From: Clostridia bacterium
GTDB taxonomy: Bacteria > Bacillota > Clostridia > Monoglobales > Monoglobaceae
DNA: 64,000 nucleotides
Assembly: GCA_017456605.1 (NCBI GenBank)
Contig: JAFTJA010000013.1
Coordinates: forward strand, 62,001 to 126,000
Direction: 5' to 3'
Positions 52,712 through 62,539 of this stretch are shown here, in pieces. A program made the position numbers and the translations under genes. How positions within the stretch are numbered: position 1 is the first letter of the stretch; the number at the start of each line of letters is the position of its first letter. Under the pieces are notes generated by a model. That model saw nothing but the letters and a program-made list of their open reading frames with translations, was not told where the DNA came from and did no database searches.

Positions 52712-54475
52712 GTGGCATTTGACGGATTTGTTACTTATGGCATTGTCAAAGAGCTGAACGAAAAACTGTCCGGCGGCAAAATCGATAAAATCCACCAACC
52801 CGAAAAGGATGAAATCATAATTTCAATCCGCACCCGGGAGGGTCTTTTTCGGTTGCTTATTTCTGCCGCAACCTCAAATCCGCGCATTCATCTGACAAAT
52901 ATATCCCGTGAAAATCCTCTTACCGCACCTCTTTTTTGTATGATTCTCAGAAAGCACCTTGGCGGCGGCAAAATAAAAGCCATACACCAGCTCGATTTTG
53001 ACCGTGTAATAAAAATTGATATTGAATGTTACACCGAGCTTGGTGACCTGACCGAAAAAAGCCTTATGGTTGAAATTATGGGAAAGCACAGCAACATAAC
53101 TCTCATCCAAAACGACAATAAGATTATTGACAGCATAAAGCACATAGACTTCACCACAAGTGCTGTGCGTCAGGTTTTGCCAGGGCTTATTTATGAACTT
53201 CCTCCAAAGCAGGATAAGGCATTACCCACTAAGTTTTCCGCATCCGATTTTACCGAAAAACTTATTGCTACTTCGGGTGACACCCCTCTTGACAAGTTCC
53301 TTGTGGCTGAATTTATGGGAATGAGCCCTCTTCTCGCAAGAGAAATTGTATATCGTGCCATGGGCAACACGAAGGCGTTTATTTCAGAAATTGACTCTGC
53401 AATTTTTTCAGCACAGACAGAAAAGTTTTTCAACGAGTTCTTTTCGACATCGCCTTGCGGCACTGTGGTTTTTGATTTAAGCACTGACAAGCCCCTTGCC
53501 TTTTCTGCAATAGCTCTTACCCAGTACACCAATCTTGGAAAAATAAGACAATACATCTCCCTCAGCGAAGCAGTCGAAACATTCTTTGCCGTTCGGGATA
53601 TGCAGGAACGGCTTTCTCAAAAAGCAGCAAGCACCATAAAACTTGTCAATAATAACATTGAACGTTGTGAGAAAAAAATTGCATTGCACACCGAAAGCAT
53701 CGAAAAAGCAAAAAACCGTGACAAATACAAAATGTATGGAGATTTGCTCACTGCAAATCTTTACAAGATAGACAAAAACGCCAAATCTACAACCGTGCAA
53801 AACTTCTTTTCAGAAGACCTTGAAGATATAAACATTCCCCTGAGTGAAGAACTTACACCGTCTCAGAACGCACAAAGATATTATAAGCTTTATGCAAAAT
53901 CAAAGACAGCTGAAGAACATTCGACACATCAGTTGGCTGAAGCGAAAACCGAAAAGGCATATCTTGAAACTGTTCTTGACAGCGTGACAAGGGCCCAAAC
54001 CCCTGTTGATATTTCTGAAATCCGCGAAGAACTTATGGAACAGGGATATATCTCTTCCGGAAACAAAAAAAAGAAAAAACAACAAAAGAAATCAAAGCCT
54101 ATGCGATTTTTATCAAGTGACGGTTTTGAAATTCTCATCGGCAGAAACAACAAACAAAACGACGAGCTCACAATAAAAACCGCATATTCAACAGATATGT
54201 GGCTGCATACAAAAAACATACCCGGCTCTCATGTTATCATCCGTACAAACGGCACCGGAGAAGTCCCTGACAACACACTTCTCGAAGCCGCATCTCTTGC
54301 TGCATATTTCAGCAAGGCGCAGAAATCAACCGGAGTAGCTGTGGATTATACATTGATTAAAAACATACGAAAACCAAACGGTTCAAGTCCCGGGTTTGTG
54401 ATTTTTGATACCAACTACACAGTTTTTGTGGACCCGGATGAAAAAATGGTCGAAAAATTAAGGATTGAGGAATAA
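52712..54475 (+). CDS. rqcH: RqcH/Rqc2 homologue, ribosome quality control (NFACT protein)
   Basis: 587 residues from a GTG at 52712 (AAGGTGA upstream); the frame is open further left across the promoter, which rules out earlier starts. NFACT-N domain 1-190 with the tRNA-contacting FDR in QLDFDRVIKI; helical coiled-coil middle about 290-440; Lys-rich linker KKKKKQQKK (about 450); NFACT-R core about 464-550 with FEILIGRNNKQNDELT and DMWLHTKNIPGSHVII. RqcH binds split 50S subunits with stalled peptidyl-tRNA and adds alanine tails. Formerly annotated as fibronectin-binding protein. The following transporter gene begins 2 nt after the stop. Confidence 0.93.
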   Translation: MAFDGFVTYGIVKELNEKLSGGKIDKIHQPEKDEIIISIRTREGLFRLLISAATSNPRIHLTNISRENPLTAPLFCMILRKHLGGGKIKAIHQLDFDRVIKIDIECYTELGDLTEKSLMVEIMGKHSNITLIQNDNKIIDSIKHIDFTTSAVRQVLPGLIYELPPKQDKALPTKFSASDFTEKLIATSGDTPLDKFLVAEFMGMSPLLAREIVYRAMGNTKAFISEIDSAIFSAQTEKFFNEFFSTSPCGTVVFDLSTDKPLAFSAIALTQYTNLGKIRQYISLSEAVETFFAVRDMQERLSQKAASTIKLVNNNIERCEKKIALHTESIEKAKNRDKYKMYGDLLTANLYKIDKNAKSTTVQNFFSEDLEDINIPLSEELTPSQNAQRYYKLYAKSKTAEEHSTHQLAEAKTEKAYLETVLDSVTRAQTPVDISEIREELMEQGYISSGNKKKKKQQKKSKPMRFLSSDGFEILIGRNNKQNDELTIKTAYSTDMWLHTKNIPGSHVIIRTNGTGEVPDNTLLEAASLAAYFSKAQKSTGVAVDYTLIKNIRKPNGSSPGFVIFDTNYTVFVDPDEKMVEKLRIEE

Positions 54476-54477
54476 TT

Positions 54478-55581
54478 ATGCTGACTTTTGTGAAAAAAAA
54501 TCCCGTTATGTGCATAGCCATCTCAGTTGCACTCATTTCTATGTTTTTTGTCCCGCCGGACAAGGAATACCTTTCTTACTTTGACTTCAAAACCCTGAGT
54601 TGTCTTTTTTGCACCCTGGCTGTTGTGTGTGCTTTCAAAAACATTTACTTATTCAGGATTATATCATCAAAAATCATAACAGTATTTACAACCGTCCGCT
54701 CAGCCGTTCTGGCTCTTGTTTACATAACCTTTATCGCATCTATGCTTATCGCAAACGATATGGCTTTAATCACATTTCTGCCTCTTGGTTATTATGTAAT
54801 AACATCCACCGACAACCACCGCTATCTTGCATTTACTTTTATAATGCAAAATATTGCCGCAAACCTCGGCGGGATGCTTACCCCCTTTGGAAATCCACAA
54901 AACCTTTATCTCTATAACTATTTCAATATTCCAACCGGTGAATTTGTAAGTATTATGCTGGTTCCGTTTTTGATTGCCGTAGCTATGATAACACTTTGCT
55001 GTATGTTTGTAAAAAACGAACCACTTTCAATCAGGCGAACATTTGATGCACATCTAAATGTCAAACGAACTGTTATCTACTGTGTATTGTTTGCTGTCTC
55101 AATCATAATAGTTTTTGGCATCATCCCGTATCTTGCAGGACTTTTGATAATTGTTTTTTCGCTTCTATTTCTTGATAAATCAGCCATTAAAATGGTTGAC
55201 TATCCACTGCTTGTAACATTTTGTGCGTTTTTTGTTTTTTCAGGGAACATCTCACGCATAAACGTCCTTCACACACTTTTGGATGCGGTGGTGAATAAAC
55301 ATACGCTGTTGGTTGGAGCCCTATCCTGTCAATTTTTGAGCAATGTCCCAAGCGGAATTTTGCTTTCTCACTTCACAGACAACTATTCAGCACTTCTTGT
55401 TGCAGTGAATATAGGCGGGACAGGAACACTCATTGCATCATTGGCAAGTCTCATCACCTTCAGAGAATACCTGAAAAATGACCCGCAGAACATCAGGGCT
55501 TACCTTAAAAAATTCACCCTATACAACTTTGGTTTCCTGATTTTTCTGCTTCTGATAATGGGTCTCATAATAGGTTTTTAA
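54478..55581 (+). CDS. Ion transporter of the ArsB/NhaD/citrate-transporter superfamily
   Basis: 367 residues with about ten membrane helices and almost no soluble part. Conserved IT-superfamily features: ASMLIANDMALITFLPLG (first hairpin) and MLTPFGNPQNLYLY, then near the C-terminus SNVPSGILLSHF with the second hairpin. Members move citrate, arsenite, Na+/H+ or dicarboxylates; no substrate can be assigned. Being co-transcribed with rqcH appears incidental. A bidirectional terminator follows. Confidence 0.8.
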   Translation: MLTFVKKNPVMCIAISVALISMFFVPPDKEYLSYFDFKTLSCLFCTLAVVCAFKNIYLFRIISSKIITVFTTVRSAVLALVYITFIASMLIANDMALITFLPLGYYVITSTDNHRYLAFTFIMQNIAANLGGMLTPFGNPQNLYLYNYFNIPTGEFVSIMLVPFLIAVAMITLCCMFVKNEPLSIRRTFDAHLNVKRTVIYCVLFAVSIIIVFGIIPYLAGLLIIVFSLLFLDKSAIKMVDYPLLVTFCAFFVFSGNISRINVLHTLLDAVVNKHTLLVGALSCQFLSNVPSGILLSHFTDNYSALLVAVNIGGTGTLIASLASLITFREYLKNDPQNIRAYLKKFTLYNFGFLIFLLLIMGLIIGF

Positions 55582-55625
55582 GAAATTGAAAATACAATTC
55601 TCTTATTTTTCACCGTCAAACAGCG

Positions 55626-55660
55626 AAGAAACAGCTTCAGAAAATCCAAAGCTGTTTCTT
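55626..55660. terminator. Bidirectional terminator
   Basis: AAGAAACAGCTT (55626-55637) pairs with AAGCTGTTTCTT (55649-55660), with T6 on the right and A-rich DNA on the left. It separates the two convergent transporter genes. Confidence 0.9.
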
Positions 55661-55662
55661 TT

Positions 55663-56916
55663 TTACCTTGTTTTTGTATCAATATATTCTTCTGTCAGCT
55701 TGGAATAAACAATCCTTTGGCTTTTGTAAAGTCCAAAGTATCCTGACATCATAAAGCTTACCGCACAGACTGCCGCAAAAACAAGCAACGATTCTGCACC
55801 AAAAGCCTCCACAGACAAGATAACGGACGCAATCGGACAATTCACCACGCCGCAGAACAATGCTACAAAGCCTATAACCGCTCCAAAACCGGGGTCAAGC
55901 CCCAAAAGTCCACCTGCCAAACAACCGAAAGTTGAACCAATAAAAAACGTCGGGACAATTTCGCCGCCTTTAAACCCTGCAGCGATAGTTATTGTTGTAA
56001 AAACAATTTTCAGCAAAAAGGCTTCCACCCTCGCTTCACCGCCCAATGCACGTTCTATGACACCCATTCCTGCACCGTTGTAGTCATATGTGCCAACCAA
56101 AACCGTCAGGATAACAATTATTCCTCCGCCCAAAAACGCACGCAAAAATACATTGGGACAAAAACGTTTTGCAAATTTTTCACACATCTTTATTGCTACA
56201 CAAAAAGCTATGCTGACAACAGCACAAAGCATCGCAAGCACTATGGCCTTTACCATAATTTCAATGGTCGGTGTCTGCAGATTTACAAAATCAAAATGTG
56301 TAGGAGAAATTCCAAACAGCAAAGCTGTTTTATATGCCACAAAGGCCGAAATTATACATGGGAGAAGTCCGGCATAATGAAAAATACCTACCGAAACTAC
56401 CTCCAACGAAAATATAGCCGCAGTAATCGGAGTACCAAAAAGAGCCGAAAAGACACTGCTCATTCCTGCCATAACAATAATATGAATATCTGTTTTGTTC
56501 AGTCTCAGTAGCTTTCCTATATTATAGCCAATGCTTCCACCAAGCTGAAGTGCCGCACCCTCGCGCCCTGCTGAGCCGCCAAGAAGATGGGTTATTGCTG
56601 TGCTGACAAAAATAAGTGGTGCCATAACAATGGGTACTTTCTCGTCGCTTGTGGTAGCTTCCAACACACGGTTTGTGTCAATGTGTCCTTTTTTTCTGCA
56701 TACCCAATAAATAAAGCTTATCACAAGTCCGCCAAGGGGCAACAAATATATTATCCAAGGGTTTGCCTCTCTCAGTTCTGTGACAAAATCAATACTTTTG
56801 TGGAAAACGCTACCAACAAGACCTCCAAGAAGTCCCAACAAAGACGAAATAACCAGCCATTTGAAAAAAGTTTTGATATAACCAAAAGGGGTTTTAAGTA
56901 TATTTTTAAAATCCAC
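55663..56916 (-). CDS. CLC-family anion transporter, possibly CLC-F (fluoride/H+) type
   Basis: 417 residues from the GTG at 56916; AGGAGGAGGG lies 6 nt upstream inside an otherwise open N-terminus. Motifs LLGGSAGREGAALQLGGSIG (selectivity and gating Glu) and GFKGGEIVPTFFIGSTFG are CLC hallmarks with at least ten membrane helices. The usual GSGIP block of Cl- channels is not found; in its place is CRKKGHIDTNRVLE, and HLLGGSAGREG resembles the CLC-F clade of fluoride exporters. No fluoride riboswitch was seen in the 46-nt gap. CLC family certain, fluoride specificity a hypothesis. Confidence 0.85.
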   Translation of the reverse strand: MDFKNILKTPFGYIKTFFKWLVISSLLGLLGGLVGSVFHKSIDFVTELREANPWIIYLLPLGGLVISFIYWVCRKKGHIDTNRVLEATTSDEKVPIVMAPLIFVSTAITHLLGGSAGREGAALQLGGSIGYNIGKLLRLNKTDIHIIVMAGMSSVFSALFGTPITAAIFSLEVVSVGIFHYAGLLPCIISAFVAYKTALLFGISPTHFDFVNLQTPTIEIMVKAIVLAMLCAVVSIAFCVAIKMCEKFAKRFCPNVFLRAFLGGGIIVILTVLVGTYDYNGAGMGVIERALGGEARVEAFLLKIVFTTITIAAGFKGGEIVPTFFIGSTFGCLAGGLLGLDPGFGAVIGFVALFCGVVNCPIASVILSVEAFGAESLLVFAAVCAVSFMMSGYFGLYKSQRIVYSKLTEEYIDTKTR

Positions 56917-56941
56917 CGTTTCCCTCCTCCTTTTGTCCAAG

Positions 56942-56976
56942 AAAAATCCGAATACCCTTGTAGCATCCGGATTTTT
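56942..56976 (-). terminator. Terminator after the cation/proton antiporter
   Basis: Perfect 9-bp AAAAATCCG (56942-56950) / CGGATTTTT (56968-56976). It lies 10 nt beyond the antiporter stop and just before the CLC gene start, so CLC may need its own promoter. Confidence 0.85.
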
Positions 56977-56986
56977 AAATTAACTT

Positions 56987-58294
56987 TTATCTGCCCGTTT
57001 TATTCTTTGCTTCTTCAAGCTTAACATGGCGACGATTCTTTACATGGTCAGGCATAGGCTTTATGTCACCTGCTGCAGTGAGTGCCTGACGGGTAAGGAG
57101 CGGGCCCACAAGCTCGTATATAAGAACTGCAAAAAGTGTGATATTTCGCACCAGTGCCCCCTGAGTGCCCATTTCCAAAGATGCCGCGACAATGGCACAC
57201 ATGCCAAGAGCAACTCCTGCCTGAGGGAACAATGTTATGCCTAAGTATTTGCATATCTGTGGTGCACAGTTTGTAGCCTTTGCACTCATAAACGTACCCA
57301 GATACTTACCGATACAACGGAACAGGATATAAACCAAGCCAATCACCACAATAGCCCAATCAGTAAATACGCTCAGTTCAAGTTCTGCACCACTGATAAC
57401 AAAGAACAATGCCAGAAGTGGTGATGTCCACTTATCTGATTTTTCCATCAAATCGTGAGAAAGGGGACAAATGTTGCAGAAAATTGTTCCAAGCATCATA
57501 CATACAAGCAATGATGAAAAACTGATATGAACACTTCCAATATGAAAGTCAGTCATAGAAAGTGCAACAGTAAGGAACACAAATGCAATGGTCATATTGA
57601 GACGATTGGTGTTTGAATTGAACATTTTTTCAAGCTGAGTAAGTATCCATCCCATAATTGCACCAAGGGTCAATGATAATACAATCTCAACCAAGGGATT
57701 TACAATTATTGAAACTAAGTCAAGATTGCCTGAAAGCATAGTCTTGGCAATCCCAAAAGATACCGCAAATATAATCAGTCCAACCGCATCATCAAGAGCA
57801 ACAATCGGCAAGAGAAGCTTTGTGAGAGGGCCGTCCGCCTTGTACTGACGTACAACCATCAAAGTGGCGGCTGGAGCTGTTGCTGTTGCTATTGCACCAA
57901 GTATAATTGCCTGCGGCACGGTGAGCTTGTCAGGCATCATAAGATGAACAGCAACAAGTGCCAAATCGACAAAAAGTGTAGCTGCAAGTGCCTGAAAAAT
58001 ACCAATAATAAACGCTTGCTTTCCTGTTTTTTTAAGGTCACTGAGTCTGAATTCACTTCCGATTGAAAAGGCAATAAAGCCAAGAGCCACCTCCGAAACA
58101 AGACCAAGTCGACCAACTGCTTCAGCTGAAGTAAAACCAATACCGTCAAAACCAAATCTGCCTATGCAATAAGGGCCAATCAAAACTCCGGCAATCAAAT
58201 AAGCCGTCACCGAAGGGAGTTTGAAGGGCTTGAAGACTCTGGTCATAAGAAGACCTGCAAGCAATGCAACTGAAACTGATAATAATGTACTCAT
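56987..58294 (-). CDS. Cation/proton antiporter (CPA2 type)
   Basis: 435 residues, about 12 helices. The ion-binding motif VALDDAVGLIIF (Asp-Asp pair of electrogenic antiporters such as NapA) and GAIATATAPAATLMVV are visible, as is the inverted-repeat GAELELSVFTDWAIV region. It exchanges Na+ or K+ for protons. No TrkA/RCK domain is attached. AAAAGGAAG precedes the ATG; it follows the GNAT-like gene at 44 nt and may be the last gene of its operon. Confidence 0.88.
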   Translation of the reverse strand: MSTLLSVSVALLAGLLMTRVFKPFKLPSVTAYLIAGVLIGPYCIGRFGFDGIGFTSAEAVGRLGLVSEVALGFIAFSIGSEFRLSDLKKTGKQAFIIGIFQALAATLFVDLALVAVHLMMPDKLTVPQAIILGAIATATAPAATLMVVRQYKADGPLTKLLLPIVALDDAVGLIIFAVSFGIAKTMLSGNLDLVSIIVNPLVEIVLSLTLGAIMGWILTQLEKMFNSNTNRLNMTIAFVFLTVALSMTDFHIGSVHISFSSLLVCMMLGTIFCNICPLSHDLMEKSDKWTSPLLALFFVISGAELELSVFTDWAIVVIGLVYILFRCIGKYLGTFMSAKATNCAPQICKYLGITLFPQAGVALGMCAIVAASLEMGTQGALVRNITLFAVLIYELVGPLLTRQALTAAGDIKPMPDHVKNRRHVKLEEAKNKTGR

Positions 58295-58338
58295 TTTTTT
58301 CGCTTCCTTTTCTTTATGTAATACTAAAATGCAACTTT

Positions 58339-59217
58339 TTATCTTGATGTAAGTATATTTTTTCCGTCAAACAGGATAAATCCTTTACCTTCACCATAGT
58401 CACTATTTTCTTTCAAGTATTCAACAAACGCTCTCTGGAGTGAAGTTTTCGTCGGAAGAACACTTGTATCATTTTTATAATCCATTCCAAAAACGCGCCA
58501 CGCATCCCAGAATCCCCCCTGGGTACTGCGGTTGAAAATCTCGAAATCCTTTGCAAAATCAGTTATATTCGCACTGACCTCAAAAGCTTTCTGGTATGGC
58601 GGAAACAAAAGCCATGAGCTGCAGTATATAGGCAAAATACCGTCACGGAATTTACCCTTAAAGAACTCATATGCCATACGGTATGATTCAACACAATCAC
58701 TGTGCCTGAGCGGGCCTGTACCTGGAATGTGACAGTTCAGTATAAAATCACCGTCTCTTATCACATAGTCCTTGAGGACAATATCGTCCCCGCTATGAAT
58801 TTTCGGTTCATACTGAAGTCTGCCCAAAGCAAACACTTTCATCCGGAAAAACAAATCATACCAACGCAAAACAAATGTGCCAAAAATTCCTTTGACATCA
58901 AAACATTCCTGGACTTTGCAGGTAATATCTTTCATTGTCTGAACAAATACTTCACTTGGTATTCCATCTTCCTCATAACGTTTTTCCAAAATGCCTGTGC
59001 ACTCCAAAATAAACATAAGATGAACTGTATGTTGATGAATTTCTTCTGTTTCAAAAGCCTTGAGCTCTTCAACAAGCTCGTTGTACTGAAGCTCTCCGCT
59101 CATATACCTTAAAACGCAATCACACATTCTGTCTTGGAGCAAAGTTTTATAACGTTTGTATTCATTTTTCATTTCTTCGGTAAACCCGATTTTCTCAAGC
59201 AAATTTTTCGCCAACAT
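58339..59217 (-). CDS. GNAT-like acyltransferase (NAT_N plus GNAT_C domains)
   Basis: 292 residues, AGAAAGGAAAAG before the ATG. Residues 1-125 are helical (NAT_N type); residues about 130-285 resemble the GNAT_C domain with ALGRLQYEPKIH, DFILNCHIPGTGPLR, CSSWLLFPPYQKAFE and LPTKTSLQRAFVEYLK. Family members are found in Firmicutes and annotated as acyltransferase-domain proteins; no substrate is established. It stands in an operon with acyl-CoA and sugar-deacetylase genes, so a cell-envelope acylation role is a possible but untested idea. Confidence 0.75.
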   Translation of the reverse strand: MLAKNLLEKIGFTEEMKNEYKRYKTLLQDRMCDCVLRYMSGELQYNELVEELKAFETEEIHQHTVHLMFILECTGILEKRYEEDGIPSEVFVQTMKDITCKVQECFDVKGIFGTFVLRWYDLFFRMKVFALGRLQYEPKIHSGDDIVLKDYVIRDGDFILNCHIPGTGPLRHSDCVESYRMAYEFFKGKFRDGILPIYCSSWLLFPPYQKAFEVSANITDFAKDFEIFNRSTQGGFWDAWRVFGMDYKNDTSVLPTKTSLQRAFVEYLKENSDYGEGKGFILFDGKNILTSR

Positions 59218-59253
59218 TTTATCTTTTCCTTTCTTAAAAACTCCTATTCAAAA

Positions 59254-60090
59254 TTATTTATACAGATAAAATCCGTTGCCCTTAATTCTCTGGGACTCGG
59301 AAAATACAATAAACGCGGTTTCATCTATTTCAAGCACCTTCTTTTGGAAAGTTTCTGCCTCACTTTCTTTGAGAGCACAAAAAAGCATTTGCTTGGGTGT
59401 ATTTGTATAAGCCCCCAACACATCGATAAGAGTAACCCCTCTTGGAGAGGTTGAAACAAGTTTATTGGCGATTTCTTCACCGCAATCTGTTATTACAAAA
59501 ACAAGGCGTGAAACGTTAAGCTTGCTTATTATATAATCTATCGAAAACGACGAAATGAAAAGCGTGATTATTCCATACAAAATAAGTTCAAGGTCACTGA
59601 ACACAACCCAGGACGTAGCAATAATAACTCCGTCAAGTGCCAGAAGAATCTTGCCGATAGGGAGGTGGCTAAACTTCGCTTGAACAATCCTGCCAAGTAT
59701 ATCCGTACCTCCGGTAGATGCCCCCGCCGCAAAGCTGAGTCCAATGCCAACTCCATACAAAACACCGCCGAAGACGGTTGCAAGCAAAAGATTTTCGACA
59801 TACACCGGAAGCATTGAAAACATTTGAACAAAAATCGACAACAACGTAGCTCCCAACAAAGTTTTGAGAATAAACTCCTTCCCCAAAACCCTTAATCCCA
59901 TCAGCAAAAACAAAATATTTATAGCAAAAAAGCTAACACCAGGCGGTATTTGCAGTGTATGAAAAAGTATGGTTGAAAGACCGGACGCACCGCCACTGAC
60001 AATTTTGTTGGGTGTCAGGAATGATCCAACTCCAAAACCGGTTATCATAGTCCCCAGAACGGTTAAAAAAATAGATTTTAATTTTTTCAT
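59254..60090 (-). CDS. YitT family membrane protein
   Basis: 278 residues, GGAGAAATT before the ATG. Five to six helices with the YitT glycine motifs (ITGFGVGSFLTPNKIVSGGASGLS, AAGASTGGTDILGRIV) followed by a C-terminal DUF2179 domain (IVFSESQRIKGNGFYLYK). Function in the family is unknown; several paralogues are usual in each Bacillus or Clostridium genome. Confidence 0.93.
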   Translation of the reverse strand: MKKLKSIFLTVLGTMITGFGVGSFLTPNKIVSGGASGLSTILFHTLQIPPGVSFFAINILFLLMGLRVLGKEFILKTLLGATLLSIFVQMFSMLPVYVENLLLATVFGGVLYGVGIGLSFAAGASTGGTDILGRIVQAKFSHLPIGKILLALDGVIIATSWVVFSDLELILYGIITLFISSFSIDYIISKLNVSRLVFVITDCGEEIANKLVSTSPRGVTLIDVLGAYTNTPKQMLFCALKESEAETFQKKVLEIDETAFIVFSESQRIKGNGFYLYK

Positions 60091-60117
60091 AATTTCTCCT
60101 TTATCAAGATGCTCTGA

Positions 60118-60825
60118 TTATCTTCCGGCAAGCAAGACCTCTTTGTTTGTACCATAAAAAATATCTTCTCTGTTTGATATGAGTTTGCAAAAATCTTCAA
60201 GCATACCCCACCGCTCCTCTGAATAATCAAACTCATAGCTGTGTCCCCATATATAGAAAATTTTAGGGGTATCGGTTTTAAGCTCAATAAACGCCTCAGC
60301 CAGCCTGAACCAGTTATCCATATCTGCCATACTGTGAACCGTGGGATTTACCTGATAAAGGTTATCCTGCAAATCAAAGCTCAGCGTCGAGGTTATTGTT
60401 CTTGCATATTTGATTTTGGTCTTTTCCCTTACAATTCTTGCCACCCGTTCATCATTGTTTATTCCACCGCAAGGATATGCCATGCCTACAACATCATAGC
60501 CCACAAGTGCTTCAAGAATTTTTCTATCTTCCTCCACCTGTCGCACAACCTCATCATCGCTGCAATCTATGAGATTTGGATGGGTAAGAGTATGCACCGC
60601 AACCTCGTGGTTCTTATAACGTTCTTTTACCTCATCCGCACGAACAAGGTCACGTTTTATTATCTTTCCGTCGATACTGAGATCCGGTTTTGTACCAAAA
60701 TTTCCTGCATTGAGGTTGAAAGTAGCCTTGAGATTATATTTATCAAGAATTTCTATCAATCTAACATCCTGCATAACGCCATCGTCATAACTGAATGTTA
60801 CCGCTTTCATTTTACCGTTGAACAC
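60118..60825 (-). CDS. Polysaccharide deacetylase family protein
   Basis: 235 residues from the GTG at 60825 (AAGGTG upstream); ATG at 60810 is an alternative. NodB motifs: TFSYDDGV (first Asp pair, with Tyr replacing the usual Asp-Asp spacing, as F-[ST]-x-D-D), EVAVHTLTHPNL (HxxxH) and GMAYPCGG (R/Y motif). It removes N- or O-acetyl groups from carbohydrate polymers; no signal peptide is visible, so it would act in the cytosol or be membrane-associated through a partner, unusual for this family. Confidence 0.88.
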   Translation of the reverse strand: MFNGKMKAVTFSYDDGVMQDVRLIEILDKYNLKATFNLNAGNFGTKPDLSIDGKIIKRDLVRADEVKERYKNHEVAVHTLTHPNLIDCSDDEVVRQVEEDRKILEALVGYDVVGMAYPCGGINNDERVARIVREKTKIKYARTITSTLSFDLQDNLYQVNPTVHSMADMDNWFRLAEAFIELKTDTPKIFYIWGHSYEFDYSEERWGMLEDFCKLISNREDIFYGTNKEVLLAGR

Positions 60826-60835
60826 TTTTATCACC

Positions 60836-62539
60836 TTATTTTGTCAATAATTTTTCCTCTTCCTCACGTTCAAGCTCGCGATAAGCAACCTTTCCTACCA
60901 AAGTTTTTGGCAAACTATCACGATATTCATATTCCCGTGGCAAAGCATATTTTGCAATATTTTTTTCGCAATGTGCCTTGATTGATTCCTTTATCTCGTC
61001 TGTGGCTGAAAAGCCGGGTTTCAACACAATAAACGCCTTTACGCGTTGTATCCGATAATCGTCTTTCACGCCGATAACAGTACTGAACATAACCGCTTCA
61101 TGTGAGTCAATAACGTTTTCAATCTGTGACGGATATACATTGTAGCCACTGGTAACAATCATACGTTTGAGCCGCTGCACAAAGTAAATAAATCCGTTCT
61201 CATCCATATAACCAAGATCACCGGTATGAAGATATGTCCTTCCGTCATCGTGAACTCTCAGGGTCTGACTTGTCTCCTTGGGATTGTTGATATATTCTTT
61301 CATGAGCGTCGGTCCGGAAATGCAAATCTCACCCATTTCGCCCACTGCTGCCTCTTCGTTGGTGTTGGGAACAACTATCTTATAAAAAGTATCAGGAAAA
61401 GGTATCCCAATACTTCCCTCGCGATAATAATCAATAGGAGTAAGACAGCTTGCAGTGACGCACTCTGTTGTTCCGTAACCCTCACGCACCTGAATATTGG
61501 CTCCGCCTTCTTTCAGGAATGCATCAACTTTTTTCTTGAGCTCAATCGAAAGGGAATCGCCACCGCTGAAAAGGCCTTTTAGGCACGAAAGGTCAGCTTT
61601 TTTCATATCCTCGTTTCGCATCATAGCTTCAAAAAGTGTTGGAACGCCCGCCATATAATTTGGTCTGTATTTTTTGAAAAGACCCGGAAACTCTTCTATG
61701 TTAAGTCTTGGAACAAGCACACAGCGTCCCGCATAGGCAAGAATTGTATGTATTCCTACTCCAAGCCCAAAGCCATGAAACACCGGCATTACAGAAAGCA
61801 TAGTGTCACCCGCCGCAAAGCACGAGGATGCCGCAGCCGTCTGCATAGCAAGCGCATTAAAATTGAGGTTTGTGAGCAAAATTCCCTTTGATGTACCTGT
61901 TGTACCGCCGCTGAACAGTATGACAGCTGCATCGTCGCCCTTTCCCTCAAAAGCGGTTTCTTCTTCAAAGTCTTTTGCATTTTCCAAAAAATCCGGCCAC
62001 GAAATAACCCATGGGTCATTTACAACCTTTGGCTCACGTCCAACAAACTTATAGAAAAAGCCTTTCACCGCAGGAAGTGCTTCCTCGATTTTGGTCACGA
62101 TAACCTTCTCCACCGGCGTTTTGCCTTTTATAGCCTCAAATTTATCGTAAAACTGACTGAGGGTTATCGCCATACGGCTGTTGCTTTCATTCAGATAAAA
62201 CATTATTTCGTTTTCAGCAGAAAGTGGATGCACCATGCTTGCAATCGCTCCTATTTTGTTGATTGCATAAAGCATAACAACAGCCTGAGGAACATTTGGC
62301 AAACACACGGTAACCGTATCACCGGCTTTGATACCCTGTTTAGTGAGAGCCTTTGCACAAACGTCAATTTCTTCCATCAACTTTTCGTAAGAAACCGCCC
62401 TTCCCATAAAATCATAGGCAATGTATGAGCCGTATTTTTCTTTTGAATGTTTTATCAGTTCATACATGGAAATGTCCGGATAATCAAGAGTATGCGGAAC
62501 ATCCCCATAATATTTGAACCATTTAGCCTCAGAATTCAA
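60836..62539 (-). CDS. AMP-forming acyl-CoA synthetase / acyl ligase
   Basis: 568 residues from a TTG at 62539 that follows GGAGG by 9 nt and lies in the end of the preceding gene (11-nt overlap). P-loop motif LFSGGTTGTSKGILLT, A8 region GDLGYMDENGFIYFVQRLKRMIVTSGYNVYP and the C-terminal catalytic Lys in LVGKVAYREL. It activates a carboxylic acid as acyl-AMP and probably transfers it to CoA; chain length is not predictable. Residue order is closer to medium/long-chain FadD-like proteins than to CoA ligases for aromatic acids. Confidence 0.92.
   Translation of the reverse strand: MNSEAKWFKYYGDVPHTLDYPDISMYELIKHSKEKYGSYIAYDFMGRAVSYEKLMEEIDVCAKALTKQGIKAGDTVTVCLPNVPQAVVMLYAINKIGAIASMVHPLSAENEIMFYLNESNSRMAITLSQFYDKFEAIKGKTPVEKVIVTKIEEALPAVKGFFYKFVGREPKVVNDPWVISWPDFLENAKDFEEETAFEGKGDDAAVILFSGGTTGTSKGILLTNLNFNALAMQTAAASSCFAAGDTMLSVMPVFHGFGLGVGIHTILAYAGRCVLVPRLNIEEFPGLFKKYRPNYMAGVPTLFEAMMRNEDMKKADLSCLKGLFSGGDSLSIELKKKVDAFLKEGGANIQVREGYGTTECVTASCLTPIDYYREGSIGIPFPDTFYKIVVPNTNEEAAVGEMGEICISGPTLMKEYINNPKETSQTLRVHDDGRTYLHTGDLGYMDENGFIYFVQRLKRMIVTSGYNVYPSQIENVIDSHEAVMFSTVIGVKDDYRIQRVKAFIVLKPGFSATDEIKESIKAHCEKNIAKYALPREYEYRDSLPKTLVGKVAYRELEREEEEKLLTK

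Noticed and set aside
56917-56986. Fluoride riboswitch before the CLC gene
   Set aside because: The space is mostly occupied by a terminator; no riboswitch-like structure of sufficient length is visible.
60811-60825. Alternative ATG start of the deacetylase at 60810
   Set aside because: Kept as an alternative only: the GTG at 60825 has AAGGTG at normal spacing and the ATG has none.
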